This document shows positions 27,201 through 39,379 of a stretch of DNA of 64,000 nt, in pieces; positions within the stretch are counted from its first letter, which is position 1; the number at the start of each line of letters is the position of its first letter. The notes under the pieces are model-generated. The model saw only the letters and a program-made list of their open reading frames with translations. It was not told the DNA's origin and did not search any database. Made by a program: the position numbers and the translations under genes. Origin of the DNA: Onchocerca volvulus (Eukaryota > Nematoda > Chromadorea > Rhabditida > Onchocercidae); NCBI GenBank assembly GCA_000499405.2, contig HG738140.1, forward strand, positions 11,993,560 through 12,057,559, written 5' to 3'.

Positions 27201-29379
27201 GTCAAAAGTGCAAAAATATCGCCAATACAAAAAATGAATTTTCGGAAAGTGTTCAGATTTAAAAAAAATATACCAACAACAACGATATATTTACATTATG
27301 AAAAATTTCACAATCGAATTTCTCAATCGTATAATTGTGACAGAACCATTCGAACTTACCGTTCTATCAAATTATGCAATGCCTTGAAAAATAGTGTCCT
27401 CGTTTCATATTGTATACCAGGTACCGACCAATTACCTTGACCATCTTCAGCACCTAAAAATTTTGTTCCCAAATAAAAAATTTCTTTTTTCAAACATTAT
27501 TTTTTCAAACTGGTGAGACAAATCTCTGCCAACAAAATGCACCAAAAATCAGAGATTTAGAATTCAAATATCAGACTTTTCACTGTCTTATATCATCTAC
27601 TATTTGTTTCAGTCTATCCGTATAGTTAGGTAGTCCAAGATTTACTTTATTCAAATTTGAATTTACTTAATTCAAATTACTGTCCAACTTTTAAAAAATC
27701 CTAGCAATATTCTAAACACAAAAAAATAAATAAATAGATAATAAGTGGTGCCGGATGAGTCAATCATTGAGCAAAAAAAAAAGAAGTAAATTAATTTTCC
27801 GGAATATGAAAAAAAAAGTTTACTTCGGAATTCGGAAATGAAATGATTATGTCATTCATGTCTTTATATATATAAATAATTTTTTCACTGCAATTAATTT
27901 TTAAATTTAAATGAAAAAACAAAGATGAGAGAAGAAATGTTTCAAAGCAACAACATACAAGCCAGATGACTGGTATATTCAGTAAGGCAATCTGGCTCCT
28001 CGTGAGAATACCAGAAAATCCACAATTCTTTGACAACATCTATCCGGTAATCCGGCAACTGCATAGCAGCAAGTGTACTGGTTGGTTGTGGTGGTTGTCG
28101 TCTCCAAGCACAGAGAATCCCTGCTTGTAAGCATTTTGCATAAGCACTTAATACTGGATCTTGCTCCAAACTTGTCCATGTTCTTTGCGACAAAGGTGTT
28201 GTTAAACATTTCCATTTCAGGCCATTCAGTTCCGTCTGAAAAAAACAAAGCCAACTTATTCTATAATTAAATAATGCAACAAATTACTGTTTCTTTTCTC
28301 TCTTAATTCCTGAAAATTCTTTTGTTCTGTTTAAAAATTCAAAGGAAAAATCTTTTTCTTCAACAATCTCATTTTACTTAATATCTTTTCCTATCATTTT
28401 CCAATTACTGGGTACAGTATTACGCAAATGATAGCATAAATCACATACTGAAAGATTTCATGATATGGATTGAATTGAATCAACATATTTAATCTTTCCC
28501 TTTAATCTGATGAGATTTACTTTGGGAATATTCAAAAGTATTTTCGCATTTCTCGATATCTTCACAATATCCTCTCGCAGTGTCCATACGTCATATGAAT
28601 TTCAAATTTTTTTCATATCCTATTTCTTCCAACAGTTGGAACTTCACATTATTCTTTTTTTTTTCTTTTTTTTTTTTTTTTTTTGCTTTCCCATCATTCT
28701 TACCCATCACAACCTAATTTGCATTGACAAGCAAATAAAGAAATATGTATCTTCCCTTAATCAGAAGCTAAACACAAATAAGGATTCGCCAAGCTTGATG
28801 TTTCCAACAATAATCAATACTAACGATATCTAATGCTTGCTTGTCAACTAAGCTGATAGTGAAAAGTCCTTGAAAGGACATTTAACTCTGTTCACTTGCT
28901 TTATGCCTAATATCTCTTACAAGCCAAGCAGAGCATTGAACATAACATTTCAGTCCATTATGATAATCTCACATGCCTAGCTTTGTATGGTAGACAAAGA
29001 TTTCTAATTTGATGCTAAATTATTCATTTCTAATCGTAAAAGATGCATTCAAAAAAGATATTTGGTATCTTAATATTAATGGTGTCTACCAAATCTGCTA
29101 TCATGAAATATGCAAGAAATACTAAAAATCAATTATATATACATAATAGTATTTTCCTTTTTAAAAAAATTTCTTTTCAATAACACTTATAAAAGAGAAA
29201 ATTGAAAACCAATATGCAAATTAAAGAATTTGATTGCTGACAATTTGCTATCTATTTTCGAAAGCAAAATTTATCCACGCTCAAGCATGATCAAAAAGCT
29301 ACACGCACTTTTAATACATACTTACCAAAGCAAAGACGTTCGTGTGACAATCTTCAAGACTTCCACCATTGGTGGACAT
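7920..29379 (-). CDS. let-19: Mediator complex subunit 13 (MED13 / LET-19), 45 coding exons
   Basis: MED13 is the large scaffold of the Mediator CDK8 kinase module (MED12, MED13, CDK8, cyclin C) in the nucleus; the module controls access of RNA polymerase II to core Mediator, and in C. elegans let-19 represses Wnt targets. The N-terminus reads [12 protein letters not shown] then TELNGLKWK, matching the MED13 start motif. The middle has [15 protein letters not shown] followed by LGVYI, and SCNCGF. The C-terminus has [40 protein letters not shown] and [15 protein letters not shown]. Exons were chosen by splice sites and phase; together they give 7581 nt, 2526 residues, with no in-frame stop noticed. 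This is close to the C. elegans size and larger than human (about 2174). I see no broken exon. Individual exons are in the five segment entries. A few boundaries could shift slightly. Confidence 0.95.
12553..12558 (-). other. GC splice donor of MED13 intron 37
   Basis: Exon 37 ends ...GATCAAG and the intron begins GCATGC. Using this GC site gives phase 1, which matches the following exon starting GACGTCTGG (joining as Gly-Arg-Leu). The nearest GT alternative (after CTCAAG, near 12532) ends in phase 0 and would shift the frame. Confidence 0.55.
12559..17329 (-). other. let-19: MED13 exons 26-37: central/MID-like conserved region
   Basis: Exons: 17329-17146, 16990-16863, 16578-16444, 16217-16109, 15862-15686, 15500-15312, 14941-14733, 14361-14184, 13956-13855, 13690-13561, 13277-13072, 12781-12559. 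They cover residues 1394-2050 and include [75 protein letters not shown], and VIVIYLVNPF. These match the conserved MED13 core, whose C-terminal half is Argonaute-like (MID and PIWI folds) in solved structures. Exon 36 opens with a Ser/Gly/Ala-rich insert. Exon 27 is bounded by an ATTTTGAG acceptor, less ideal than the others. Exon 37 uses a GC donor. Confidence 0.88.
17515..19038 (-). other. let-19: MED13 exons 23-25: Met/Gln/Asn-rich disordered segment
   Basis: Exons 19038-18807, 18703-18325 and 17759-17515 encode about 285 residues (1109-1393) that are rich in Met, Gln, Asn, Pro, Gly and Ser and have no predicted fold. Examples are [11 protein letters not shown] and [15 protein letters not shown]. 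Exon 23 alone is roughly 18% Met by count. MED13 proteins have a long disordered linker at this position, so the location is expected; the strong Met bias is the unusual part. Confidence 0.85.
20800..20804 (-). other. GC splice donor of MED13 intron 19
   Basis: The exon ends ...ACTCAA and the intron begins GCAAGT, the classic GC-AG donor consensus. Phase 0 fits the next exon (TCG CAA CAG). The nearest GT, four bases further on, gives phase 1 and does not fit. Confidence 0.65.
24017..24021 (-). other. GC splice donor of MED13 intron 10
   Basis: The exon ends ...CAACAAG and the intron begins GCATGT. Phase 1 matches the next exon (AT ACT TGT, giving Asp-Thr-Cys). No GT nearby has that phase. 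Confidence 0.6.
24878..29379 (-). other. let-19: MED13 exons 1-8: N-terminal domain (residues 1-454)
   Basis: Exons, 5' to 3': 29379-29326, 28235-27959, 27453-27360, 26977-26885, 26544-26303, 25949-25684, 25444-25329, 25099-24878. They encode the conserved Med13 N-terminal domain: the SLEDC start, [46 protein letters not shown], and [25 protein letters not shown]. All of these line up in order with animal MED13. Exon 8 ends in a basic stretch (RKRKKRLSE) that could be a nuclear localisation signal. Intron 1 (29325-28236) is the longest of this part, about 1.1 kb, and carries a poly-T tract near 28653-28683. Confidence 0.92.
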
Positions 29380-29389
29380 ACTGAAATTT
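29380..29389 (-). promoter_or_regulatory. Splice acceptor one base before the MED13 ATG
   Basis: The minus strand reads AAATTTCAG, then T, then ATG. A consensus acceptor one base upstream of the start codon fits spliced-leader trans-splicing, common in nematodes. It could equally be a cis acceptor joined to a non-coding upstream exon. It supports ATG 29379-29377 as the start. Confidence 0.7.
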
Positions 29390-29496
29390 GATGAAAATTT
29401 AGCTGTCGTTAATAAAACAGCATAAAAATATACTAACAAACAATTAGATTATGCTGCAGCAGTAAATGGCAGTAATAGTGACGATGATGATGGTAA

Positions 29497-29544
<48 letters not shown>

Positions 29545-29852
29545 AAGTAGTAGTAGTTGCAGTATCCAGTAAATTGTATAGTAGTAACTGCAATAAAGGT
29601 AAGTGTGTAGGTGATTACTTTGTCGTCTAATAGTAAAATAAATCACATTACAGTTGTTCTACATGTATACCAATCAGAATATGTTTCAAAAAGGGAAAAA
29701 TTATTACTAATTTCCTTTTTAACCACCTTTTTCTTTCTGGCTCATATAATAGCTTTGTGATAACAGAATAATAATAACAGAACAGAATGAAGCAGAGTGA
29801 AAATGAATACAACAGAAAAAATACGAGAAATGGTAAAAACAGGGAAGAATAA
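29390..29852. repeat. MED13 5' flank with an (AGT)n microsatellite at 29492-29557
   Basis: The interval between the MED13 start and the GC-rich hairpin island. It contains an AGT trinucleotide array of about 66 bp at 29492-29557, interrupted once by AGA. The rest is AT-rich with no gene seen. If MED13 transcripts are trans-spliced, the outron lies here. Confidence 0.7.
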
Positions 29853-29971
29853 GTCACCAGGATTCGGGCGCGAATATCCGGGATCTGGTGACGTCGAAGG
29901 TAGCCATATCTAGTGCTACCTTATTCCAATTTACATAACATTCTCCTGGTCCTTTTAAGGACATTCGCGCC
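29853..29971. ncRNA. GC-rich cluster of three hairpins, candidate structured RNA
   Basis: Three inverted repeats follow each other within 120 bp. GTCACCAG (29853-29860) pairs with CTGGTGAC (29885-29892) and encloses ATTCG...CGAAT. AAGGTAGC (29897-29904) pairs with GCTACCTT (29915-29922) across a 10-nt loop. GTCCTT (29949-29954) pairs with AAGGAC (29957-29962). In addition GGCGCGAAT (29867-29875) is the exact complement of ATTCGCGCC (29963-29971), allowing an alternative long-range fold. The segment is distinctly GC-richer than its surroundings and lies 0.5 kb upstream of MED13. It could be a structured RNA, a cruciform-forming promoter element, or part of the MED13 leader. I match it to no known RNA family, and the strand is unknown. 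Confidence 0.35.
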
Positions 29972-30054
29972 AAAGATTCGTTATCCGAAAGACCAAATTG
30001 TTGACAATGAGAGCGTCGTAATGAGAGCGAAAAATTCCCTCCTTCTTCTTCCCT
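29854..30054 (-). CDS. 66-codon minus-strand open frame overlapping the hairpin island
   Basis: A minus-strand frame is open from a stop at 30057-30055 to a TGA at 29856-29854. It reads for example RRSHCQQFGLSDNESLARM and GPGECYVNWNKVALD. It could be the last exon of a gene upstream of MED13 on the same strand, which would suggest an operon-like pair about 475 bp apart. I recognise no family and found no upstream exon in the next 20 kb, and the inverted repeats inside it argue against coding use. Low confidence. Confidence 0.2.
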   Translation of the reverse strand, partial: REEEGGNFSLSLRRSHCQQFGLSDNESLARMSLKGPGECYVNWNKVALDMATFDVTRSRIFAPESW

Positions 30055-30057
30055 TCA

Positions 30058-30573
30058 ATTAAATCTATTAAGATTGAAGTAAAAATTCTTTTCAAAATTA
30101 TATACGCGAGGAATTTTTCAACGATTTAAATCGAATGTAATAAGCACAATCACATGACAAAGATATCATTATAACTTCATCAAATTGCCTATTAAAGTTT
30201 CATCAAAGTTTAATCCGCTTAAATCTTACAGCTATCAGCTAGTCCTCAGTCCAACTGCTAATCAGTTTCATCATTATAAACTTAATGTATCGCTCCTCTA
30301 AGAACTATTATTAATGTTTTCTGCTTTTCTGTTCCTTTCCCCTCATTTTTCTTTCTTTATCAATAATCTCGTTGCACTAACAGAATTTACCAACTGTATC
30401 AGAGAGGACTATCAAAAGCGCTTAACATCTAAATCCTCTAACCACTTCCTACTTTCGTTAACTATCATCCTCTACCACATTCAGTCTTCATCAATGAATC
30501 AATGTTAAACCAAATGTAATTAAAGCAATGTAACTATTTAATTCATTACATACGAAGAATACTTCATATTTGA

Positions 30574-30610
<37 letters not shown>

Positions 30611-33200
30611 GTACTTTGTATTAATTAGCATTTGAAAAAAGAAAAAATTGCTGCTGAATAAGTAAAAAAACAACATTATCCTAAATCAATCTTCATTATA
30701 TCTCCATTGATCATTAAAATTACATCTGCAATTAATATCTGTAATTAATGAATAAAATTACAAAATAAGACCAAAATATAAAACCGCAGAATTACTTTTC
30801 CTCTCTTCTTTCCAATCTTGTTTCAAGCAATTTGTATACATTGCATGGTTCTCACAAGTTCTGTCCCTAATGTCATCAAGATTCAAATTCCTAATATCCA
30901 TCTCTCATTCTCTGCCTCCTTCCATCTATGTGCTCACTTCAAATTGAAATTTTCAAGTTTTTTTCCTACTTTAGCTCTAGCTTGGAGTACGATTCTTGCT
31001 GAAAAGTAGCATAATATATCTAACTTTCCGGTCTGTAGGAAGCTACTGAACGACTGAATTGTGAAAAATCATGAGCAAATATTCCTATTTAGTTTCAGAT
31101 GAAAACAAAAGGAAAGCTACGTATGCCGCAAAACTTGACTTTCATCAAATACTTTCGGCTTCATCGATAGACATATGCAGCTAACCCTTTCATTTTCCGA
31201 AAGCAGCTGAATAAGCATTTTCAAAAAAAAGGAAAAGACATCAGTCTAAATACAAACATATTTTTGTGAAAAAAAAAATTATAGAAATGAGATAGAAAAT
31301 GACAATAATTTTTAAGTTATATATTGATTACCTTATTTATGTGAATTATTTAACCTTTTTTATTTTTAACTCATTTTTATGAATTATAAACCGAATTACA
31401 CTTGAAAGCGTATCAAATGATAACTTTACTTCCTCTTCTTACAATTAAAAAATTTTCGAAAATAAAGGATGTTTTGCAGGAAAAGTAGTGTAAAAATAAA
31501 GTAACTTCCTGCCAGTCAATGTTTATGAAGAAAAAAACTTTGAAGTTTATGAAGAAAAAAACAAAAGCACTTTTGAAACAGCAGAAAATTTTTCACGCGT
31601 AAAGGGAAGAAAAAGAATCTTTCTCAGTGATTCACACGCCAAAAAGCAATACCCAACAAAATCGTTCAATGCTCTCGTCTTCGCTTTCCAAACAATTTTG
31701 AAAATGCATTATTGTTTTTAACGGATCTAAAACAATGGCTAAATTATTAATTTTACGATATACTTTCTAGTTTCAGAATTGTTTTCCTGAAGTATTTTCG
31801 GCATTAACATTGTTACACTAGCACTTTTATGAGTAAGAAACTTTTTGCATCACATCATTCATTACCTAGAATAGACTTGTAGAGATCTGGACCGGAAGTA
31901 TTTTTAAAATTTATTGACATTAGTTTTAGAAATGCTTCCGAAACTTCAAGAAAACTGTATTTTTAAAGGTAAAGAATTAATCCCTCACTAATTCATTCAA
32001 AAAAATAATCATAATAGTGAAAGATAAGGAATAGCAGTAACCTCTCAATATTTTGGTAAAAAAAAAGAAAACGGAAAAATGAAGATAGATATGGAAATCT
32101 CCAATTATAGTTTAAAAATTTGGAATTAATTTATGAATAATGTTAAAAAAGGCATGAAAACAATGTTTTTCCGGATTTTTTAGTGAACAAAAATTTGATA
32201 ATAATAATAATCTTAATCCGACCTGGCAACAAGAGCAATAATCATGAAATTAACAACCACATTTCATTTAAAAAAAAAAGTATGAAGAACCTGATCAGTG
32301 TGTGTGTGCGTGTGTGTCGTCGATACATAACTTCCAAAAGCGATGCCGGAAACATTCTTAAACTTTGATTCATTTGTGCAATAAATCTCACCTATGTGAG
32401 CAAAGAGAACGGAAAGATGAAAAAGATATTTCGAATCAGTTTCAAAAAATTTAACTGCCACTACCAGTTACAAAGAGAAAATTCTCCTTCGTCTCTCTCC
32501 CTCTTCCTTAATGACAAAAGGATGAAGAACATAGTAAAACGAGAAAATGTGCAATAACAGAACAGAGATACACTATATGAAAAGAGAATTGAGTAAGAAA
32601 TCAATCCCTCCTTACAATCTTTTGTTTCTCGTTTTCAAAATCTCTTCTCATCATACAAAAATTGAATCTGAAGTTTAAGTGTAACGATATCTAATCATGA
32701 ATACATAAAAATTTGAATTCATTGTCATTATTGCTCATGATCATAGATAATAATTCACTTTTAATTAGCAACTCATTCAGTAATTTTTCTACATAATAAT
32801 CTTGTTTTACTCATTATTAGAATGTATCATTACGGTTGTTTATAAGAGTAGGAAGAGAAACTTGAACTTTGCTATGAAATTCGCAAAATATTTTAGAATA
32901 AAACTGAGGAAAGTTCAGAACGATAATAAAAAAAGAAGATTGAAATAAAATATAAAAGTAATTGCGAAACAATCTTGTCTAACAAAATTTAATAAGCACT
33001 TATTAGCAGTCCGTGTTATCATTAAAGGAAATTGATGTAATTATTATTAGCTGTTGTTTCATATGTGGCCATTACAGAATATCCTATCATAGCAGCTTAA
33101 ATTCCTTCATGAATCAACTGATATGATTTGTGCTCATAAAAGAAGAAAGAAATCAGTGTCAAATGAAAGTTTGATGAATAAGAGGATAGAAGGAAGATAA
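30058..33200. other. Intergenic region, no gene seen
   Basis: AT-rich sequence with a pure run of 32 A at 30576-30607 and a short TG repeat near 32299-32317. Frames are short and low in complexity. I see no tRNA, known microRNA seed, or splice-organised coding sequence. Confidence 0.5.
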
Positions 33201-35150
33201 AGAAAGATGAGAGAGGTATGTTATGGGTATGTCCATGGTGCTATTTTATTGGTTCATTTAGGGCTACTTTCGATGCCGTCTCGTCAACGAAATCAATGAT
33301 AACCACGTTGACAGTGGCAAATGATGACAATGATCAGGAACGAAAAACCGATGATTCTTCTTGGGTAACTATATTTGTTCCATCATCATCATCATCATTA
33401 TATGTCCATTCAGGAATCAGTCATTCATTTTTGCTCCTCTCCAATGCTTTACTATTTCCGGGAAAAAAAAAAAAAAAAAAAAAAAAAAGGAGAAAAAGGA
33501 TATCAACTTCTTTTTTTTTTTGAATTGATAATTAAATTAAATTTTTAAATGAAAATGTTTGATAGATATTGGCACAATCGTTAGCAACACAGTTTCTATC
33601 GCTACGTCATTACTAACCATTTTCAGAAATTGACCATGTCTTCTGATAGTGCTAATAATGATAACCGATAATCATAGCAATGATGACATGTTCATTCATT
33701 CTATCCGTGGTAATAAATCAGCATCCTGTTCAATATGCAATATATTGCTCTTCTTTTAGCGACCAAACATTATTGCAACCTTAAAATAAAAGTAAAATTA
33801 TTACGAAAATCGAACGAATCAGCGGGAAAAAAAGAATCACAGAAACAGAAAAGGAATAATCAAGTAGCAGCAGCTGTAATAGCACCTCAACATTTTGATG
33901 ATGGCATAATGTATGTGACGATAGTGGCACTAAACATACTTATTCTCCGATTATTCTCTTCTCCTTCTCCTTCTTCCGTCTTCTTCTTCATCTACCTGCT
34001 GCTGTCACTGCAACTGTTCCATTCTTTTGTTGCTGCCTGAAATCGACAATGACACCGACGACAATTGTAAAATGACGATGACGACGATTTAAGCGTTGAT
34101 GGTTGGTTGGTTGTCCTACTCGTTTGGCGTACGATCAACCCTTCTTCCTCTTTTCCTCCCTAACACAATCACAATCATCATTATATTCAATGATATTTCT
34201 TACAACCATTCTTTTTCTCTTCCTCCCTCTTTACCTTCCCTCCCTCTTTTCCCTTTTCATTTTGTCTCCTCTTTTTCCTCCTCTTTAATTTTTCCGATTC
34301 AACTTATTAAACTAGACTAATCTAAAACCAACAATCTAATCTACCAGCCCTCATCATCAGTGACAATCCTCGAAAATTATTGCTATCCATTGGATGATGA
34401 TAGTACAATGCATATATCACACACAAACATGTCATGCTATACTAATTTACACATACAAATACACACACACATACACAAAATGGAAATTCCATTTTGCATT
34501 AAAATGGAAGATTCAAATGACAAATATATGAAGCCATTAGGCGCAGAAGCATCCACAACAACACACCGTTAATTGTCCCTCGTCTCTTTCTCCTAACACC
34601 TGCTCCCATTAAACTTGTGCTTGCTGCTACTCTACTACTCGTTTACATATGCATACAAAATATATATATGTAACATACACACATACATACATGCACGTAC
34701 ACATACAACATACACACATACATACGGATTATTTAATTTAACTCCTTGCTCTATTTTTGTTATTGCTATTGACCACGCGCTATTGCTTAGTGTGCACTTC
34801 GACGACTTCGAGCTTGGAAGGACTAATTGCTTGCTATAATCAATCTTCTCTCTCCTCCTCCCTCTATATTATCTAAATTGAGGCAAATTTCAACACAGAT
34901 CGCAAAATTTATCCGCCAACTCGACATACTGCCACTCATCATCATCTTCTTGAAAGCTTCTTTCCCCTTAAACTTCTGGCTGCACTACAGTATGCCACAC
35001 ACACACACACACCATATATATGAACTGCAATATACACTCATAAACATTAATTAATTAATTGACACACACACATACACACACATGCTTAACTTATTTTAAT
35101 AATATATGTACACTCGCAACATTAATATGGGATGGAAAAAATCAAGTTCT
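33201..35150. other. Intergenic region, pyrimidine-rich, with simple repeats
   Basis: Contains ATC/TCA-type trinucleotide repeats (33380-33396), a poly-A run (33463-33488), CTT-rich tracts (33955-33995 and 34140-34290), and interrupted CA/CATA repeats (34448-34476, 34675-34727, 34995-35012, 35061-35085). The plus-strand frame at 33218-33523 is mostly simple sequence. I support no gene. Confidence 0.5.
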
Positions 35151-35514
35151 CTAGAGGTATTAAGAGTCAGATAACGCAGAAGAGAAATCAATTATTATCA
35201 TTTCAGATGATAAGAGCAATGGGAAAGTTGAGAAATGTTGGATGACATTACGGTAGCCAAGAACTGCTTACTTTAACAACAGATCGTTAACTCTTTTTTC
35301 TTTTTTTTTTCTCTCCGCAAAATTCATTTCATTCAAATAATATCATCATCATCATTACCACCACTATTATCGCCTCTATCAGTATTAAACAGCAATAACA
35401 ATAACAATCAATCATTCATTATCAATTAACATGAAAATCTACGTCACACAATTCAATTTTACATCTCTTCTTTATTCACTTTTATCCAAGACATTTATTG
35501 GTAGATAGATATGT

Positions 35515-35568
35515 GCACATACACACATACATACACACACACACACACACACATACACACACTCATGA
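35515..35568. repeat. Interrupted CA / CATA microsatellite
   Basis: Alternating CATACACA and pure (CA)n units on the plus strand. Simple repeat, identified by eye. Confidence 0.8.
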
Positions 35569-35807
35569 ACAAATATATGAGATGACAAGCAATAGATCAA
35601 TCTCAATCAAACAATCACCACCTGCATGTGTCGCGTCTTCGAGCAAAGATGCTGCTGACTGAGGAATGGATGAATTGTGGCCATCACATTGGTTCATATC
35701 ATTCGCTTCATCTCTCCGACACTTCCGAAGTTACTAAATGGACAGTCAACACAAAATACTATAATTTACACATACATTTGTGCATAAAGTACATACATCA
35801 CATACAC

Positions 35808-35816
<9 letters not shown>

Positions 35817-35900
<84 letters not shown>
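35817..35900. repeat. Pure (CA)n microsatellite, about 84 bp
   Basis: About 41 uninterrupted CA units, preceded by a TATATATA tract. It is the longest dinucleotide array in the window and is responsible for the spurious Cys-Val and Thr-His frames around it. Confidence 0.95.
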
Positions 35901-35903
<3 letters not shown>

Positions 35904-38900
35904 GTATTTTTCAAACAAAACACTTGAAAAAAACCAGAAAAACGATAGAAAATGTGGTCGCAACTGTATGCTGGAGAAGGGAGACAAGAAATAGCAAGCA
36001 GGGAAGGAAGGTTGTGGAGGAAAAAAAGTGGATAGCAAGATGAAGGAGGGTGTAGTATCGTGTCAAGTGAGCAATTGTTACGGGATGAGTATTGAACGAA
36101 CGAAGAATGAATGATTAAAATGAAATTGCTACTGTTACACTCTGCTATTTTCTTATTTTTACTCATTATCATGTCATATCATATCACCACCACTTCTATT
36201 AACAATAACAACAAGCATTCAATATTACTGCTTTCATCATCTTGTTTCAATCTTTCTTGATCTTACAGCATTCAAAGGTCAGCTGTTGAAGGAATCATTC
36301 GAAAATTTTCATAATCATCAAAAACTTGTCTGTTATTCGAAAACATCCAATAAATGCTTTGTAACTAGCTGTTTACCGAGATTTCACATCCAATTTGTTA
36401 GCCCGAAATAGACTGTTTAGCATAACATCACAAAATAATACATGAATCTTGAAGTTAATTGCAAATAATAAATTAAAAATAAAAAACTCTTGCGAACCGT
36501 TTGTAACACCCATAACGAACACAACAGACTTATCTGATCATTCAGAAACTATAAACATTAAGATTGTTTCCTGGATATGATCATAATGGTCTAATTTTTT
36601 GAAAGCAATGCTAAATATTCACTTGCTATCGATCATCGCATCTGAAATATCGATAAGTCCAAAATTTATAACAAAAAAAAAAAAAATACCTTTTCTTTGA
36701 ATTTTTTTTTTTTTTTTTCATAACACCTGACTGCTCCTGTGATATATATATCAAAAACGAATTTCAAAAACAATCAAAAAAAACACTTTTGTGTATATGT
36801 ATGCATGTATGTGAATGTATCGATAGGTTTTAGTAATCTGATCAACAAAACTTTTCATCTGTTCGACTACGATACCTCCACCCCAAATATAATACATCTC
36901 ACTCTTTTCACTACTACTCCCATTATCGTCATTATCACACCATTAATACTACTGTCATTACCAATACTTGTCATTCTGCTTTTATCACTTAGAAAACGAA
37001 TTAATTCTTAAATCAAATAGTCACTTATACACAGAATAGCATATGACTTACCATAATCCCCTAAATTAGCACATTATTTACCGTTAAAAATGTACAGATT
37101 TTCGAAACAAAACATTGAAAATGTGATTTCTTTTTCCATTATACTTTTTGAAATAATAATGGTAAAAGAAAAGAACAAAAAAAAGGAGAAATTTAATATA
37201 AATATAAACAATGATATATATTTATAGCTTATTTCATTGGAAAATATATTTAGTTCTAAATTAATCTCGTGTTCTTTTCTTTTATTCATACAATTTATCT
37301 CGATCTTATTAATATGTTACTATTGATAACAGATTAGAGCATATTTAATAAAGCTCAATTTATTAATTCTTAATTAAAGTTTTTCCCAGCAGCGTTAAAA
37401 TTTATTTTGCTATTCAAGAATTGTAACATAATATTGGATGTTCAATGTTTTTTTTATATTAATAAACATGTATGGAAGGAGTGGCATTAAAATAGCACCG
37501 AAATGAGAATTTTTCAATGGCAATGATCCGCACTTTGATATATTTTTTAAAATAAAAATAAAATTGAAATTTAAATAATTAGACTTTTGAAAAAATGAAA
37601 TAAACTTATTAATGGTAACATTTACTCTAAAGATACCTCATCAAGTTTTTGTCCATTTTCAATATTCCCTGATTCTATCTTCGTTAAAACACTATTTTCA
37701 TTATTTAAAATTTTTCTCACATTGAATTAGAGTTGTTATCGAAGAGGAAACAATCTTCCAGTTAGTGACAATATCACTTCGCCAACGATAGTTTATGTAA
37801 TATTGACCGCAAAGAGTTGCTTCGTTTACAATAATATTTAAAGCCTGACAGTTCGCTGTGATCAATATTTGGTTCGAAGTCTTTATTCTAAAATCTCTCT
37901 AAAGTTATTCATAATTTTCCTCGATTTCGGTCGAGGATAAATTCCACAAATTTTGATATATGCAAAAAAATTATTTCAGTTTGTTAAAAACAGTTATACT
38001 TTGTTATTACCATATTACCCAAACTATTTTTGATTTTCTTACTAAAATAAATTTTTTAAACTTCAAAAAATAGTTTGTATTAAAAATTTTTTTATAAATT
38101 ATAAATTGTTGCATAAACTGTAAAAAATCTTAACCAAGAGGAAAAGAGGGAAGAAAATTTGATATTGGTATGGTCAATATAAGTATGATGTATATTTATA
38201 TACATACACAGCAAACACATTCATATATCAAACTGATTTCGAACATTCATCACCAACAATAAGACTCAAAAAAGCAATGATATTGTTATAAAAATATTTC
38301 GAGAAAGAGAAAAATTACGCTTTTAAATGTTTTTTTTATTTTTTACTAACCTTTACCATTGGATTGCTTCGAACTTTCAATGTGATTTCCATTCCATTCT
38401 AATCATATATGATCAAATGATAATCCAAAAATTGCAATCTCGATATCCTTCCAATTTATTCATCCAGACATAATTTCTTACTGAAAGTTACTGTTCACTT
38501 ATGCAGCTGCATTATAAAGATGCATTTTTGCACATGCACTAAGTATTCTATTGCGTGCATGCATGCGCTGCATGTATATATCTATATATGTAACATACAT
38601 GTATAAAACAGACTTTTTTCAAAGTTTTAAACTAGTTATCGATCTGCTATTTCTAGATTTATTACTTACTGTAACAATAATAATTTATTTTGTTAGCTGA
38701 GCAGCCGAGCAAACCTTCCTGCCATGTTTGAACTTCCTGTAAAATGCATCCATTATGCTTTTATATCAATTATCACGCAAGCATTATACGATAACCTGAA
38801 TCGATCAGCTCTTCCGTCCATTCTTTTCTTCTTTTTTTTTCAGATAGAAAGATTTATATGGAACTTTCATAAAACATTTGTATGAATTCTTGAAGGTAAA

Positions 38901-39350
38901 ATTATGTGCAAAAATGTGGCAAAATCAATTTCAAGTATAAAAATTACAGAAATAAAAATTATTCCAACCTGAGTAATATCTGATTTATGCGATCGTCTGA
39001 TATATTCGAAATAGTGGATAGCTCGATCAATTAGTTTCTCAATTTTAATTAGGCACCATGCCGCATTCTCACGTGAATATCTCTTAAAAATCTATGCATC
39101 ATCATACTTCACGTAAATAATATCACGCATCAATGGCAAAACTACGAAATATGAATAATTGAATATAAAACTCCTCACCAACTACAAATTCTACATTTGA
39201 TATATTAGTCAAATAAACTACTTTTCCAAGCAAATCATTTGAATATCGATTTTTGCATAAAAATTTTAAAAATCGATATGTAAATGATTCTGCATAAAAA
39301 TTTCATTCTTCCTTTCTCCTATTTTTCGCATTATCTCGGTCGATTAGACA
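35901..39350. other. Intergenic region, no gene seen
   Basis: AT-rich, with poly-A/T runs near 36671-36720, and a GCATGCATGC palindrome near 38560. I recognise no coding exon or RNA gene. Confidence 0.45.
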
Positions 39351-39379
39351 TAGCTAAAAACCAAAAACGGCATGCAAAA

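Noticed and set aside
29449..29646. Poly-Leu minus-strand frame
   Set aside because: Translation of the (AGT)n microsatellite.
33218..33523. 101-codon plus-strand frame starting MLWVCPWCYF
   Set aside because: Its second half is Ser-rich trinucleotide repeat and poly-A, there are no splice sites, and I recognise no family. Chance frame.
35628..36172. Long frames of Thr-His or Cys-Val repeats on both strands
   Set aside because: They are translations of the (CA)n microsatellite and carry no coding signal.
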